A DNA stretch of 64,000 nucleotides from Cephalopachus bancanus (lineage: Eukaryota; Chordata; Mammalia; Primates; Tarsiidae). The position numbers and the translations under genes are program-made. This document shows, piece by piece, positions 34,631 to 46,735 of the stretch (the stretch's first letter is position 1; every line of letters begins with the position of its first letter). A model generated the notes under the pieces. The model did no database searches. It worked only from the letters and a program-made list of their open reading frames with translations, and was not told the DNA's origin. The stretch lies in NCBI GenBank assembly GCA_027257055.1, contig JAPVLO010000138.1:2108001-2172000 (forward strand), in the 5' to 3' direction.

Positions 34631-36314
34631 GTGAATGAATAGGTATTGATGAATTTGCTTCACAGACAACACAGGTAACCACCAAGATGTCTGGTTTGTG
34701 TGAGACAGCCTGGTTTATGGAGCATCTCCCAGGTTAATACTAACGAGATCTCCTTGCACTGTCAAAGTCATCCTGACTTTAACAATAAAACATATGGCCA
34801 ACCTGCTGAAAGTGCACTAACCATGATAATTCATAGGCAGTCAGAATTAGGCTTCATTCTTTCTGAGCTGGGGCAATTCAGAAACAGTGGTTTTCTCAGG
34901 TCAAATAACTGGCTACTGGATACCAAAATCAAAAAGATAAATAAAGAAGTATTTGCATGACTTAGCCCAAGCCATGTATACAAACGTGGTTTCTAATGAA
35001 TGACAGCATCCTAAAGCTAGACCCTCAGGGCAAGGACTTTCTTTGCTGACACCAGTTTAGAAATATACATATTTATTACACTATGTAAGAATTACTAATA
35101 TTAATGCTGATAAGATCGTCCCTCTAAAGGTTGCACTCACTGTGTGCAAGCCTCTTCCTGACCCCACAAGTTAAGTCGAGTTGTTATAAATACTATAGTG
35201 TGACAACCACAAAGAATAAAATAAACACAACTTCAAAACAGTTATGAAAAAACACGATGTTCTGTTGCACTAAGGGTTTTAAAGGCTTTCTAACATAACA
35301 AAAACATACCTTAGAGATTTGTTGTTTCACAATCTATATTTTCTTTCACAACCAGACAATTTATTAATATAGCATTCATCATCCTAGTTGTCATGAAAGT
35401 GTGAGTGAGATTTGAGCAGAACGAATTATTTCAGATGTGCTCGGAAGATCTATTCAGCCCAAAGGTGCATTCATGCTGGTAGATGCAGAGATGTCTCTGT
35501 TTCATTCAGTTTATCTCTACAACTCTAGAAACGTTTTCCAGATTTTTATAATATCCCTTGCTATCTGACTACATCGTGAAAGAATACAGTTATCAAGTGA
35601 CATCTTTTACATGTGCATCAATGAAACAATATTTTCAAAACATAAGAGTAGAGAAATGGCAGCACAATTATAAGTGACAAAAAATAGCAGAAGAAAAAAG
35701 ACAGCAATCCAAAATGAACTTCTTCATCTGCAAATAGAAGTGTAGCTTTCTAGTATTTTTCTTGTGAAATTTGATTCTGAAATTGCAAAGAAGAATCTAA
35801 AATTTTATGACCTTAAGTTTATTTTGGTAAAGCATGTTGCTTGCCAAACTTATGTCAATACAGATATTTTTAAATGCTTTATTTTTTTTCTTCTCAGTAT
35901 TGCAAATTTTGCTTCACTTCTCAAAAGGATGGTCTTTCTCACATATTATTAGCATAGCCATGATTTAATCTCTCCTTTTTCTTTCTTTGTGGCTTGAAAA
36001 ATGGGGAGCAAATCCTACACCAGTAGATTTGCTGGTGTAAGGGAGAAAAAAAGTACATGATTTTCTGTAATTTTTAGATTGTACAATATAAAAACTGAGT
36101 TATTACATCCCTAAAAAGAATTATTAGTCTTGAACTTCATAATTTATATTCTAGTCTTTCTAATTTTGTCATATAACTTCTTTTTCTTTTTTTATTGCAT
36201 AAATTAATTATTCTAGAAATTAATATTTTCCAGTTGGTTTGTCCATCTTCTATTGAATGGCAACAACCAGCTTTGTTTTCAGGTGATAATAATATCTTTT
36301 TGTTGTTGTAAAAA
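34631..36314. other. AT-rich unique DNA
   Basis: Short frames of 60-86 codons with no recognised domain. No transposon identified. Confidence 0.45.
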
Positions 36315-36617
36315 CTGAAGTTAGGCCGGGTTCGGTGGCTCAACCTCTAATCCCGCTCCTTTGGGAGAATGAGGTGAGTGGATTGCCTGAGTCTGTGGGT
36401 TCGAGACCCACCTGGGCAACTTGGCGAGACCTCATCTCTACAATAAATCAAAAATTAGCCAGGTGTGGTAGCGCATGCCTGTAGTTCCAGCTACTTGGAA
36501 GGCTGAGGCGGAAGGATCGTGTTGAGGCTGCAGTGGCCAGGAGCGGCCACTGCACTCCAGTCTGGGCGACAGAGTGAGACTCCAACTCAAAAAAAAAAAA
36601 AAAAAACCTGAAGTTAG
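36315..36617 (+). mobile_element. Alu with perfect 10-bp target duplication
   Basis: Body 36325-36607, duplication CTGAAGTTAG at 36315-36324 and 36608-36617. It has the long left-arm form, and about 15 bp (CGCCGGAGCCCAGCAGG region) are deleted from the right arm. Confidence 0.97.
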
Positions 36618-36697
36618 GAATGATGAGTAACTTTTTTCCGATAATTTATAACATGTCTGGGATAGGATGGACCTAAATAACTGGTAGCTCTTCGTAT

Positions 36698-36735
36698 GGC
36701 TTCCTCTTCTTCTTCTTCTTTTTCTTTTTACTAGA
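36698..36735. repeat. (CTT)n-rich pyrimidine tract
   Basis: CTTCCTCTTCTTCTTCTTCT followed by T-rich sequence. Confidence 0.85.
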
Positions 36736-36804
36736 AAGAGCCATGCTAGAATTAATTACTTTCTGTGTGACTGTGGAAAAAAGACATGTTATAAATTATC
36801 TCAA

Positions 36805-36910
36805 CAAAGCAGCATTTATTATCATTGTACAAATAGACGAATGAAGATTCACAGACATGAAATGATGTGCTGAAGGCCACAGTATGGAGTTTGTATTTGA
36901 ACTTTTATGT
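36805..36910 (-). mobile_element. MIR fragment, reverse
   Basis: GCATTTATTATCATTGTACAAATAG, ATTCACAGACATGAAATGATG, CTGAAGGCCACAGTATGGAG. Confidence 0.55.
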
Positions 36911-38349
36911 GTGTATTCTTATACGTTTTTTCACTATACCAATTTTACAATAATTCTCTAATCTATTACATGAAAATGTCAACATTAGCTATGCTGTTTC
37001 AGGCCCTAGAAAAGAAAAGAGGTGCAGACTAGCTACCACCAAAAAGTGGTACCTCTTTAAGTTAGAAAAGATCTACATATGAGGAATAAATTAGAAAGAT
37101 GATTTAAACAGACAACAATGAAGATAATATACATGGCCCAACTACTTACAAACTTTGTAGGAAAATGCAATTTGGCTTTACAGACATTATGTATATAACT
37201 CGCACTTTTCCTCGATGTAAAAGAATCCATTCAATCCCTTAGAGCAAAGCAAAATCATAAATATCTATTGATATATGCTTCATTAATCTATTAGGAAATT
37301 ATATTTGATCAATACCTATGACTCATCCTTTAGTTGAGTCCATTTTATTCTTAGTTTTGCTTTTGGAAGAAATTATTTACAATAATTTAAATAATCACAA
37401 ACCAAAAGTTTTAAAGTCTATTTCTACATAAAGACATTAATCCTTTGGGTTTTTTCTATATATATTTTCTGCTCAAAACAATAAGAAAATCTAAATATAT
37501 GTCTGCAGTATAAAAATGAAAGTGAGAGATCAAGGAATTACCTTCACTATTCAAGTTCCCTCTGTATAGGGCTGTGGGGAAGAGGAAAAAAGCTGATTTT
37601 CTACAATGAGTTAATGCAATTGGCTTCTTGTATCAATTAAAAGCATGGCACGATTGTTCTTTTCCCCTCTCCTTCCCGGTAGCTATAATAAGAGAGAGAG
37701 AGAAAAAAGTTTTACTCATAAATACTCATGCTCTGCCTAATTTCAAATTGGGAAAAATGCCAGAATTTTAACACATGGTAGAAATCCTGCTTATTTTAGT
37801 CCTGAGACCCTGAGACATTTTTTTTCTAGCACATGGCGGACAGAGACCGCTATTTATGCATTTAGGTCATGTTTTTATTTATGCCTCAGTGATTTTAAAA
37901 GTACCGGGTCTTATTGTAATCCGATCCATAATGCTTTTCTGCATAACTGTGTGGGAGTCAAACCACAAATATTATCTATATTTATGTTGGGCCGCCCACC
38001 CGTTGGCTGTCTCCATAGCCCTGGTTTACCAGGACCGACATCACTGGGTAGCAGTGGCGCCACATTCATTTGGCGTAGCTGTCTACACGGGATATTCCCT
38101 CTGTTGTCTTTCTTTGGCACGACCGAGGGAATGAAGTCATGCAAAAATGTGTGTCTAGTCACTGGGATGCCTGGCACTGTGATGATGAAGACTGCTCATC
38201 TGGCAGTGAATCTTATGACCTCTGAATTATTGTCTCTATCTACAGGTTTTTGGCTGACCAATAATTGTGTGCCAAGTGTCACACACCTAGGAGTGAAGCA
38301 CATGAAGTAGTGTCACACAGTCAGGATGGGTCACCTCAGTCTTCCAGCT
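36911..38349. other. Conserved-looking non-repeat island at 37.48-38.3 kb
   Basis: From about 37480 the DNA is free of recognisable repeats and carries homeodomain-like (TTAATGCAATT, ATCAATTAAAA), SOX-like (GATTGTTCTTTT) and CATCTG E-box words. 37880-38180 is GC-richer, with more CpGs than its surroundings and overlapping open frames on both strands (92 and 119 codons forward, 88 reverse). No protein is recognised. A regulatory element is the likeliest reading. Confidence 0.4.
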
Positions 38350-38530
38350 GGCCAGGCACCGTGACTGATGCCTGTAACCCCAGAACTTAGAGAGGCTGAG
38401 GTGGGAGGATTGCTCGAGCCAGGAGTTGGAGACCAGCCTGGACAACATAGCAACAACATAGCGAGACCCTGTCACTACAAAGAAATTTTTAAAAGTTAGC
38501 CACATGTGGTGGCTCATGCCTGTAGTCCCA
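38350..38530 (+). mobile_element. Old Alu (J-like), 3' truncated
   Basis: GGCCAGGCACCGTGACTGATG, GGAGGATTGCTCGAGCCAGG, a duplicated AACATAGCA, then a second arm cut off at GCCTGTAGTCCCA. Confidence 0.9.
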
Positions 38531-38649
38531 ATTGATATCGGTGGGCCTGTCAGGTTCCTGACTTTGCTCCAGAAAAGAATTTCAGAATAAGTCCAAAGTA
38601 AAGTTCAAAGGAGAGTTTATAAAGTTAAAGTAATTTATTAAAAGTGAGG

Positions 38650-38943
38650 GCCGGGCTCGGTGGCTCAGCCTGCAATCCCGCACCTTTGGGAGGCTGAGGT
38701 GAGTGGATTGCCTGAACCCGCGGGTTCGAGACCCGCCTGGGCAGCGAGACCTCATCTCGACAATAAATCTAAAAATCAGCCGGGCGTGATAGCGCGTGCC
38801 TGTAATTCCGGCTACTCGGAAGGCTGAGGCGGAAGGATCTCCGGAGCCCAGCAGGTCAAGGCTGCGGTGGCCGGGAGCGGCCACTGCCCTCCAGTCTGAG
38901 CGACAGAGTGAGACTCCGACTCAAAAAAAAAAAAAAAAAAAAA
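38650..38943 (+). mobile_element. Alu, lineage-type
   Basis: GCCGGGCTCGGTGGCTCAG to CCGACTC plus an A-tail of about 20 bases. Short left-arm form (GGGCAGCGAGACC). Confidence 0.97.
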
Positions 38944-38995
38944 CAAAAACCAAAAAAAATACAGTGAGAGAGTAGAGGAAAGGCTCTCTGTTTTC

Positions 38996-39284
38996 TTTTT
39001 TTTTTTTTTTTTGAGTTGGAGTCTCACTGTTACCCAGACTGGAGGGCAGTGGCACGCTCTTGGCCACCGCAGCCTTGACCTGCTGGTCTCTGGCGATCCT
39101 TCCACCTCAGCCTTCCAAGTAGTCGGAACTACAGGCACACTCTACCATGCCTGGCTAATTTTTGATTTATTGTAGAGATGAGGTCTCGCCAAGTTGCCCA
39201 GGCTGGTCTCGAACCCGCGGGCTCAGGCAATCCCCTCACCTCGGCCTCCCAAAGCACTAGGATTACAGGCTGATGTACCCAGCC
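38996..39284 (-). mobile_element. Alu, reverse, inverted partner of 38650
   Basis: T17 tract, GAGTTGGAGTCTCACTG, to GGCTGATGTACCCAGCC. Long left-arm form. It lies about 50 bp from the forward Alu, making a long inverted repeat. Confidence 0.96.
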
Positions 39285-39510
39285 TGACAGGAAGGGCATT
39301 CTATGAAGCAGGACGAACTGCTGGAGAATGAGAATTAAGAAAGGCCTAAAAATATGCTGTCTTAATGGAGAAAATGTTGATTTCAGTTTAAGGCCTACTG
39401 ATTGTGAGTTAACAGTGGGCCAGAAGAGAAGCTTAGCACACAGGTAAACATCTTCCCGGGAACCTACAGGTAGGCTAGAATACTAGCACCTTCTGGGTGT
39501 TTTCAGCTTG

Positions 39511-41796
39511 ATCTTTTAGCAGCCTCATTTGATTCAGATCTTCACCTCGAATTATCATGGCAGTTAAGATTGAAATTGTAAAAAAAAGAGTTATCACAAG
39601 ACTGAAACAATCTAGATTTTTTTTCAATGTATAAAACTGACAAGTTGAGTTTCAAATGCATGTCTCCCCCATATTTTAAAAAAGACTTCAGGTCCACTTC
39701 ACCTCCATTTGAGAAACACGCAGCTTCAAGGATGGAACTGAGTCCTGAGTCCTTCTGCAAGTCTTTTATTTCTTGATGAGCTCACATATGCACAAAAATG
39801 TTTTTCCTTTGTGAAGTAGAGCAGCAGAAGAATCATTTACATATATATTGTCCTTGTCTTGCAACAAATGAAGCTGCCTTAAACTCTATTTTCCTATCCC
39901 CCCACCTACAGTCTTCCAAAAAACTTGAGGGAGGGGGAAGGAAATAATAAGTAGGGGTTCCTTCCCTATCTAATAGCTGTGTTCAGATGAATACCAAAAA
40001 TCTTGATGTGCTAGCTGGCAAAAGATGAACATAAAGCCAATAAGTGGAGAGATCAATAAACAATATGGCCAAATCCATTCCACTGAATGCTTTTATTGTA
40101 CCATATTGAATTAATAGACATGCCTTTGGTACAAATGCAAAATTATTTATGAAACAATAGAAAGGCTGCTTTTAAGAAGAAAAAAAACCACTGCATATGA
40201 TTTCAGTGAAAAAAAAGAACCAGATGTTACTCACACTTAAAAAACACACACATAATCCCATGTGCGGTTACCCATGAAATATTCAACGTGCACACAAGTT
40301 GAGGGCTTACTCCTTGATTTCTTACCTCCCTCTCACCTTCATGCTAATCTTCCACATGTCAGCATTTCTTTGGAAACAGGGCGTGTTACTGAAGTCAAGT
40401 ATAGAGAGCCAACTGAGGACAGGTTCCAGCTGAGTTTTTATAGAGGGCCCAGAGACGTCCTCTGCCATAAAGAAAGAAAGTGCCGCACTGCATATCAGGA
40501 ATTCAGGCATGCAGGGAGCACTGTACCATTTTCTAGCTGCAGACCCAGAAGAAGACTGACCTCTGCAAATAAAGGTAATAACTGAGCAATGCATGAGTAA
40601 GAAAAGAGTCTGTTTAAATAGTCCAGATTCCTCTACTGAAGACGAAATGTTACATATAAAATTATCAGTTAAAGTCCCATCACTATATGGTCTCATTACA
40701 AGACCAAATCATTGAGTTCTGGAATTCTAACTGGAGTTGGGTTTATATAGTAAAGTTTTTAAAAAGGCACAATACCTTGAATAAAAAGCATCTGACCAAA
40801 CCCACGGTACATTTACCCACTTCTTTAATTTCTTTTCAACTGAGACTAGAAGTCTCAGGAACACCTATGTTTATTATTTCTACTTATTCTGCTTTTCTAA
40901 AGTTGCTTACAGACTTTTGACATTGTAGCTGTGTTTTTTCCCCCTTACACAATTAGATCTGAAATATTCTAGAGTCCAGTATTAGAAAATATCTGGATAC
41001 TCCATTTCCCATTCAAACCCTTTATTTTTATATACTACTGTATTTATTAATTTACCAATATTAGGACTATCTACCCTCTGAGTGAGACCTTACTTTGAGG
41101 GTTTAATTGTAATTAAACAAAAATTATTTCTGTAATTAAACAGAACAGTTAGTCCAAGGATTTTATATTTTACATTTTAATAGAATATTTAATGTTTAAA
41201 CATATTTTAATAAAAAATATGCTTTTTTTTCCTATTAAACGTAGTGTCAGGTATGCCCCACTCAACTTTCAGACTTCTACTCAGGAGCAAGTGTCAATCA
41301 CTTCCCAAAGACTCTCAGGACCCAAGATCCTGTGGGTTCAACGTGCCCTCGAGGTTAGCAGCAGTGGGTTTTGCCCCTAAACCCTGGTGAGCAAGACTGG
41401 ATGGCTGGCATGGTTGGGGCAAATGGCTAAGCACTATTAGTATCTCACTAAAGGCACAAAGATGTCAATCATGAACTCCTTTTTCTTTCATTCTAACACC
41501 GATAGACTAACCTTCCCAAGTATTTTATAAAACATAGATAACATTCCTCCCTTCATTTAAGGCACATGAGTCACTTTAGGTACTTGGGGTTTATTGATTA
41601 ACAAAGTAGAAAGACTTCTGATCTCCCTAGAGGACTTGTACTAAAGATGATATAGATATAGAATCAACAGACACATAAACATACACAAAATATATATTTA
41701 CATATATAAATAGATTTAACTACAGAAATAGCATATATGTATATGTCATCAAAACATGCCTATAAAATATATAAATATATGCAGCTATGTGAAAGG
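39511..41796. other. Unique AT-rich DNA
   Basis: No element recognised. Open frames of 107 codons (+, 40262-40585) and 124 codons (-, 40322-40696) overlap on opposite strands without any domain. No gene is called. Confidence 0.45.
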
Positions 41797-42042
41797 CCTA
41801 AGTGAGAGGATTGCCTGAGCTCGGGGGTTCGAGACTAGCCTGAGCTACTTGGCAAGACCTCGTCTCTACAATAAATCACAAAATTAGCTGGGCATGGTAG
41901 TGCGCACCAGTAGTTCCAGCTACTCGAAAGACTGAGGCGGAAGGATCACCGGAGGTCAGCAGCTCGAGGCTGCGGTGGCCGGGAGTGGCCACTGCACTCC
42001 AGTCTGGGCAACAGAGTGAGACTCCAACTCAAAAAAAAAAAA
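41797..42042 (+). mobile_element. 5'-truncated Alu
   Basis: Begins in the left arm (AAGTGAGAGGATTGCCTGAG) and runs to CCAACTC plus an A-tail that has expanded into (GAAA)n. Long left-arm form (GAGCTACTTGGCAAGACC). Confidence 0.94.
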
Positions 42043-42090
42043 GAAAGAAAGAAAGAAAGAAAGAAAAGAAATGAAAAGAAAAGAAAAGGA
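42043..42090. repeat. (GAAA)n tail-derived microsatellite
   Basis: GAAA and GAAAA units directly following the Alu A-tail, so it arose by expansion of the tail. Confidence 0.93.
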
Positions 42091-42687
42091 GATAAATAGA
42101 GGGCATCTTATTTAAGAACAAGAGTTAAGAACAAGAATCATGGCCTTGTTAATTTAATGTTTCCCTTTCTAAGAAAAACACATCACAGTCAAAATAAAGG
42201 ATTCTCATGACACATATAGGAGATTTTCCTGAGGCCCCCCCATAGCCCTTATAACCCATTTCAATCCAAAAAAATTGGTCAGGCTACAAAAACTGATTCC
42301 TCACAGGATAATTAAGAAAAATACGAGTGGATGGGGAGAGGTGCAGAAATGCAAATCAATATATGATCAGATACCATGAATGGAGGTGATGTGTCAGTGC
42401 GCCTTATCATAGGGACTGACAGTAAGTCCCCTGTAGATAATGTCATACCTGGTGACATACCATTTAGTTATCAGATATTCAGCCTAGCATACCCCAAATT
42501 TGCTTTTTCTGCTCAGCAAGAAAAGCTCACCCGTTTGGAACTAAAATATGCAGATTTTGTTGCTTTCAGCATTGTCTTCACTTCCCAAAAAATCTGTAGG
42601 AGAGACATTGATAAAATAAATCCTTAAAAATTGTTTTAAATTGGAGATTACCAATCATGATAGTTAATATTAAAAACTCCAATCTTT

Positions 42688-42996
42688 GGCAGGCACACTG
42701 ACTCACATCTGTAATCCTAGCACTTTGGGAGGTCAATGTGGGAGGATTGCTTAAGCCCAGGAGTTCAAAACCAGCTTGGGTAACAGAGAAACCTGTATCT
42801 ACAAAAAATAAAAATTAAAAAATCAGCTTGGTGGGGTAGCACATGCCTATAGTCTCAGGTACTCAGGAGGCTGAAATGAGAGGATTGCTTGAATCCAGGA
42901 GCTCAAGATTGTGGTGAGCCAAGATCATGCCACTGTACTCCAGCCTAGGCGACAGAGGGAGACCTCAACTCAAAAACAAACAAGCAAACAAAACAA
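42688..42996 (+). mobile_element. Old dimeric Alu (J-like)
   Basis: GGCAGGCACACTGACTCAC, GGAGGATTGCTTAAGCCCAGG, middle AAAAATAAAAATTAAAAAATC, right arm ending CACTGTACTCCAGCC. It lacks the lineage-type linker and is more diverged than the lineage-type copies. Confidence 0.93.
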
Positions 42997-43854
42997 CCTT
43001 CAAACTTTAAAACTGTAAGCCTCTCTCCTTTTCCTTCTCCATTTTTCTCCTTTTCAATATCTTTTTCTTCCGTATCTTATTCTTATATATTTTCTCTTGA
43101 CAATAAGGCATGAGAAGGAATTTCTAAAACTTTTTACCTCAATGCACATTTGAAGGGACAGCAGGTAGTGCCAAGTATGTAACGCTAGGGACATGAACTA
43201 GCTATGAGTGCCTGGTTAACAGCCCAAACTGAGACAGAGGTGAAGACTGGCATTTGAAATATCTACGAGGGAAGGCTGTATTCATTGAGTGCCCAGAGTT
43301 ACAAGGTATCGTGGTTTCAGTCAATACCTAGACTTGAGGTGTGAAGTTTTAGATGTGAGATGTACCCCCAAGATAGACACACATAAGGATGAGAAATCTA
43401 GATGACACTTGGCTGTCCAATTAGACAGGAAGACACTGACCTTCGAGAAGTCAGTCTTTGAATATAGGAACCAAGTTGCCCACTGAGTTATGAGGTAGTA
43501 TCCAGCTTCCACATAACAGAGCAGGTAGGATTAAAGCAAAAGCAAGGCTTTCCCCTGGAGGAACTAAGGAATTAGACACACAGTGAATGTGTAAATAAAA
43601 ATGGAAGCCTTGTCAGAAGTGCAAGTCTGTGACAAAGACAGCTAGGACCTTAGTTGTAGACTCGTTGGTGCCAAAAAACATCTTCAGACCAAGGACACCA
43701 CCAAAAGCTTAACACTAGGTGAGGTCCGAGTGTCTGCTCTGTGATCCAGGTTCTCAAGTCCAATTTGCCACAAATATAACTAGGGCCACAAGATTAAGCC
43801 TAAAGGGATATTATGAGATCAGTTAGTTCAATACTAAAGAATTCAAAGAGGAAT
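42997..43854. other. Unassigned DNA
   Basis: No recognised element or gene. Confidence 0.45.
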
Positions 43855-44005
43855 ACTACCATTTACCAAAACACTGCCTTCTGTATGTCTGGCACTGTGT
43901 CAAATGCTCTGAATATATTTTTTTCTAATACTCTCAAGCACTCTTTGGGTAGGCATTATTAATTCCATTATGCTGATGAAGGAATTAAATACAAAAAAAG
44001 TGTTG
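43855..44005 (-). mobile_element. MIR SINE, reverse
   Basis: CTGTATGTCTGGCACTGTGTC, TAATACTCTCAAGCACTC, GGGTAGGCATTATTAATTCC, ATTATGCTGATGAAGGAATT. Confidence 0.8.
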
Positions 44006-44620
44006 ACTTCAAGTCTTCCGCTCCTGTTGGTCTAAGAATCAAGACAAGGCAGAGTGTATGGGCAGAGACTGAACAAGATAAGGGAGGTACAGGGAGTTGA
44101 CTGACTGGTGTCTTTCAGCTGATTTCCTGGGAACATTGTCATCGGCAAGTCTTAGAGTTACCCATTGTACAAAGTTATGGTGATGTGAATATCTATTCAG
44201 GAGTCTGTGGTGAAACCCTGTAATGTGGCAGGAACTATCCAAACACTGAGAATCTAGTCAAGAGCTAGTCAGACTGTATCTGTTCTCAGGTATCCTCATG
44301 CCAGTAGTTGATGCCCAAATGCATCTTCTAAACCACTCATGGAAATCCCATGCCCAGTGTCCAACTTAGACCTGTGAGATAGGAGAAATCCGTTGAGGAT
44401 ATTTGAGAAAGATTTTCTCTCCAAAGAAGTTACGGTTATTACCTTTTGTTATGCAAGAACAGAGGACACTAACCTAAGTGTAAAGTTGACTCAACTCTAA
44501 ATGTCTAAGCCCATGGACATTGGTATATTCTGTAACTTTTAGCCCAAAGTTTCCAAACTGATACACAGCCTGGGAACTGAATCAAACTATCTGTCCCATA
44601 GGCTAATATTGGCAAATAAA
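44006..44620. other. Unassigned DNA
   Basis: Nothing recognised. Confidence 0.45.
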
Positions 44621-44631
44621 AGATAGGCCTA

Positions 44632-44934
44632 GCCAGGCTCCGTGGCTCAGCCTGTCATCCCGCGCCTTTGGGAGGCTGAGGTGAGTGGATGGCCTGAGCC
44701 CGCGGGTTCGAGACCCGCCTGGTCAGGCGAGACCTCATCTCTACCATAAATCAAAAAATTAGCCAGGTGTGGTAGCGCGTGCCTGTAGTTCCAGTTACAT
44801 GGAAGGCTGAGGCGGAAGGATCGCCGGAGCCCAGCGGGTCGAGGCTGCGGGGCCGGGAGCGGCCACTGCACTCCAGCCTGGGCGACCGAGTGAGACTCCA
44901 ACTCAAAAAAAAAAAAAAAAAAAAAGACAGGCCT
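44632..44934 (+). mobile_element. Alu, lineage-type
   Basis: GCCAGGCTCCGTGGCTCAG to an A21 tail. The flank AAGATAGGCCT on the left and AAGACAGGCCT (44924-44934) on the right form an 11-bp duplication with one mismatch. Left arm variant GGTCAGGCGAGACC. Confidence 0.96.
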
Positions 44935-45317
44935 CTGGAACGACAAAGCCAGAAAACATATGAGTTATGCTGGGGTGAGGAAAGAGAAAGACTGACCCCA
45001 AATGGTAATAAGTAGAGGTCATGTTGAAAGGATGGAAAGAAAATTATCAATGAGAAAGCAAAGCACAATATACCAAAGTCCCCCTCTAAAAACAAAACAA
45101 AACAGGCGTGCAAGGGAGGAAAAACATGAGAAAGAGTCCAGGTCAGATACTGAAAAGGCAAATCAGCAAGTTTTTCTCCCAGGTGGATTTTTGGGCTAAA
45201 GCTAAGTTTTTACAGAATTCCAGGAGCAGACTTTATACCCACTATTTCAATTTGTCTTCAATGGTGTTAAAGATACAGGTTGTAGAATACCCAACCGGAG
45301 TCAAATAGCATTGGCCT

Positions 45318-45529
45318 TGATGACTTTTTTTTTTTTTTTTTTTCAGTCGGAGTCGCACTCTGTTGCCCAGACTGGAGTGCAGGGGCCACTCCCGGCCACC
45401 GCAGCCTCGACCCGCTGGGCCCCGGCGATCCTTCCGCCTCAGCCTTCCGAGTAGCCGGAATTACAGGCATGCACTACCACGCCCGGCTGATTTTTTTTTT
45501 TTATTTATTGTAGAGATGATGATGACTTT
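45318..45529 (-). mobile_element. 5'-truncated Alu, reverse
   Basis: Only the right arm and linker are present (45328-45519, ending TTATTGTAGAGA). The duplication TGATGACTTT at 45318-45327 and 45520-45529 shows that the truncation happened at insertion. It is inverted relative to the Alu at 44632. Confidence 0.93.
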
Positions 45530-46604
45530 CATTATAATGAACTTGACATCTCTTTTGAACAGTCCTGCATTGATATGTCTATTTCTGGCTTCCATTTTGC
45601 ACTCCAGAGATAGAAACACAGGTAGAGTAGATCAGGAGAAGATTAATTTGGTACAGAAGAATCTTAGATTTAAACAACAATTTTTAAAATGTACATTTTA
45701 GGCCAACCATTAATATTATTGCTACTTATTTTTTCCAATTGATAATTTTTTAAAATATTTAATTCTCTTTAAAGCAAACCTTTTCTTATTTAAATACTGA
45801 TAATACTATAAAAAGTATGTACATTGCAAAATCAAAATATCCTTTTGATTGAACTTGAAAATAGACACCTCAAGAATGCTGGCAAACATTAGATCACTGT
45901 AGTAACAATTAAGTATTTCTCATATTTTGAAAACTTTAAATACTGTTATTTCACAAGGAGCACAGTTTTATTTAGAAATAATATAAAATTAAAACAATAG
46001 CTCGTTGTTAAATTTCCATTCTAAGGACACAAGACATAATTGAGTTACATTAACTTGCAGGAAATAGGACCCAGTGGTGACATCCTGATTACCATTCTCA
46101 ATTAACACTGCTACAGTTTTTAATGCCTGTGTTTAATGTCAAAGCATTAAGAGGCTTCCAAGATAAGAAATCTATTAGTGTTTCAAAAATACGTTCCAAA
46201 CCAGAGAGACTAGAAACAGAACGAAACCATATGTCACTTGTACTAAGGTGATAATTTCAGCAAGAGGAATTAATCGAGTTTCTCAAGGGAAGACTATAAT
46301 TTAAAAAATAGTAAAGGAACTCTATGGTGAACACTAGGCTGAATCAGCTTGCTTAAGACACAAAACAACAGATCTGAAAGGTCTCAAGAAGTATTACACA
46401 GGAGGGAGAGAGTATTTCCATATCCCTAACTGCCAAGCATGTCTATTGCCCACATTTCTTTCCGCATGCTCTTGTTTGACCCTGGTGACTCTTACAGCCT
46501 GACAAAAAGCATACCCTCAAGATACTGTTGCTGAATGAATCATTAAAAGAAAAAAATCCCAGAAAAACAAACCCAAAATGTATGATTCTAGAGGGAAGAA
46601 GACT
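45530..46604. other. AT-rich DNA, nothing recognised
   Basis: No element or gene identified. Confidence 0.5.
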
Positions 46605-46735
46605 GAAATCATGCAAGCTAGACCTGGATGCTAGTCCTGATTTTGCCGCAAGTTATTTGTATAACTGTGAGCAAATTGCTTCACACCCAGTCATTACATC
46701 TATAAATTTGGATTACTGAGTCTCTAAAATCTCTC
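46605..46735 (+). mobile_element. MIR SINE
   Basis: CTAGACCTGGATGCTAGTCCTG, TGTGAGCAAATTGCTTCAC, ACATCTATAAATTTGG. Confidence 0.75.

Larger units (their letters stand above)
38535..39510 (-). mobile_element. Possible ERV LTR, reverse, carrying two Alus
   Basis: TGTCAGGTTCCTGACTTTGC and downstream TAATTTATTAAAAGTG read in reverse like a U5 end and a TTTAATAAATTA polyadenylation region. The remaining sequence (39285-39510) is compatible with U3. The two Alus fill most of the interval. Family unknown and ends not proven. Confidence 0.35.

Noticed and set aside
37880..38180. CpG island promoter
   Set aside because: CpG density is only mildly raised and the stretch is short. No TATA, initiator or first-exon structure was evident.
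38582..39138. Several frames of 100 or more codons
   Set aside because: They are translations of the two Alus, which are open in several frames because of their GC-rich consensus. The same applies to frames at 31843-32175, 44647-45161, 50331-50669 and 51923-52339.
40262..40696. Overlapping 107-codon (+) and 124-codon (-) frames
   Set aside because: Neither has a recognisable domain, the two lie on opposite strands over the same bases, and only a weak donor-like site (AAAGGTAATA) is nearby.
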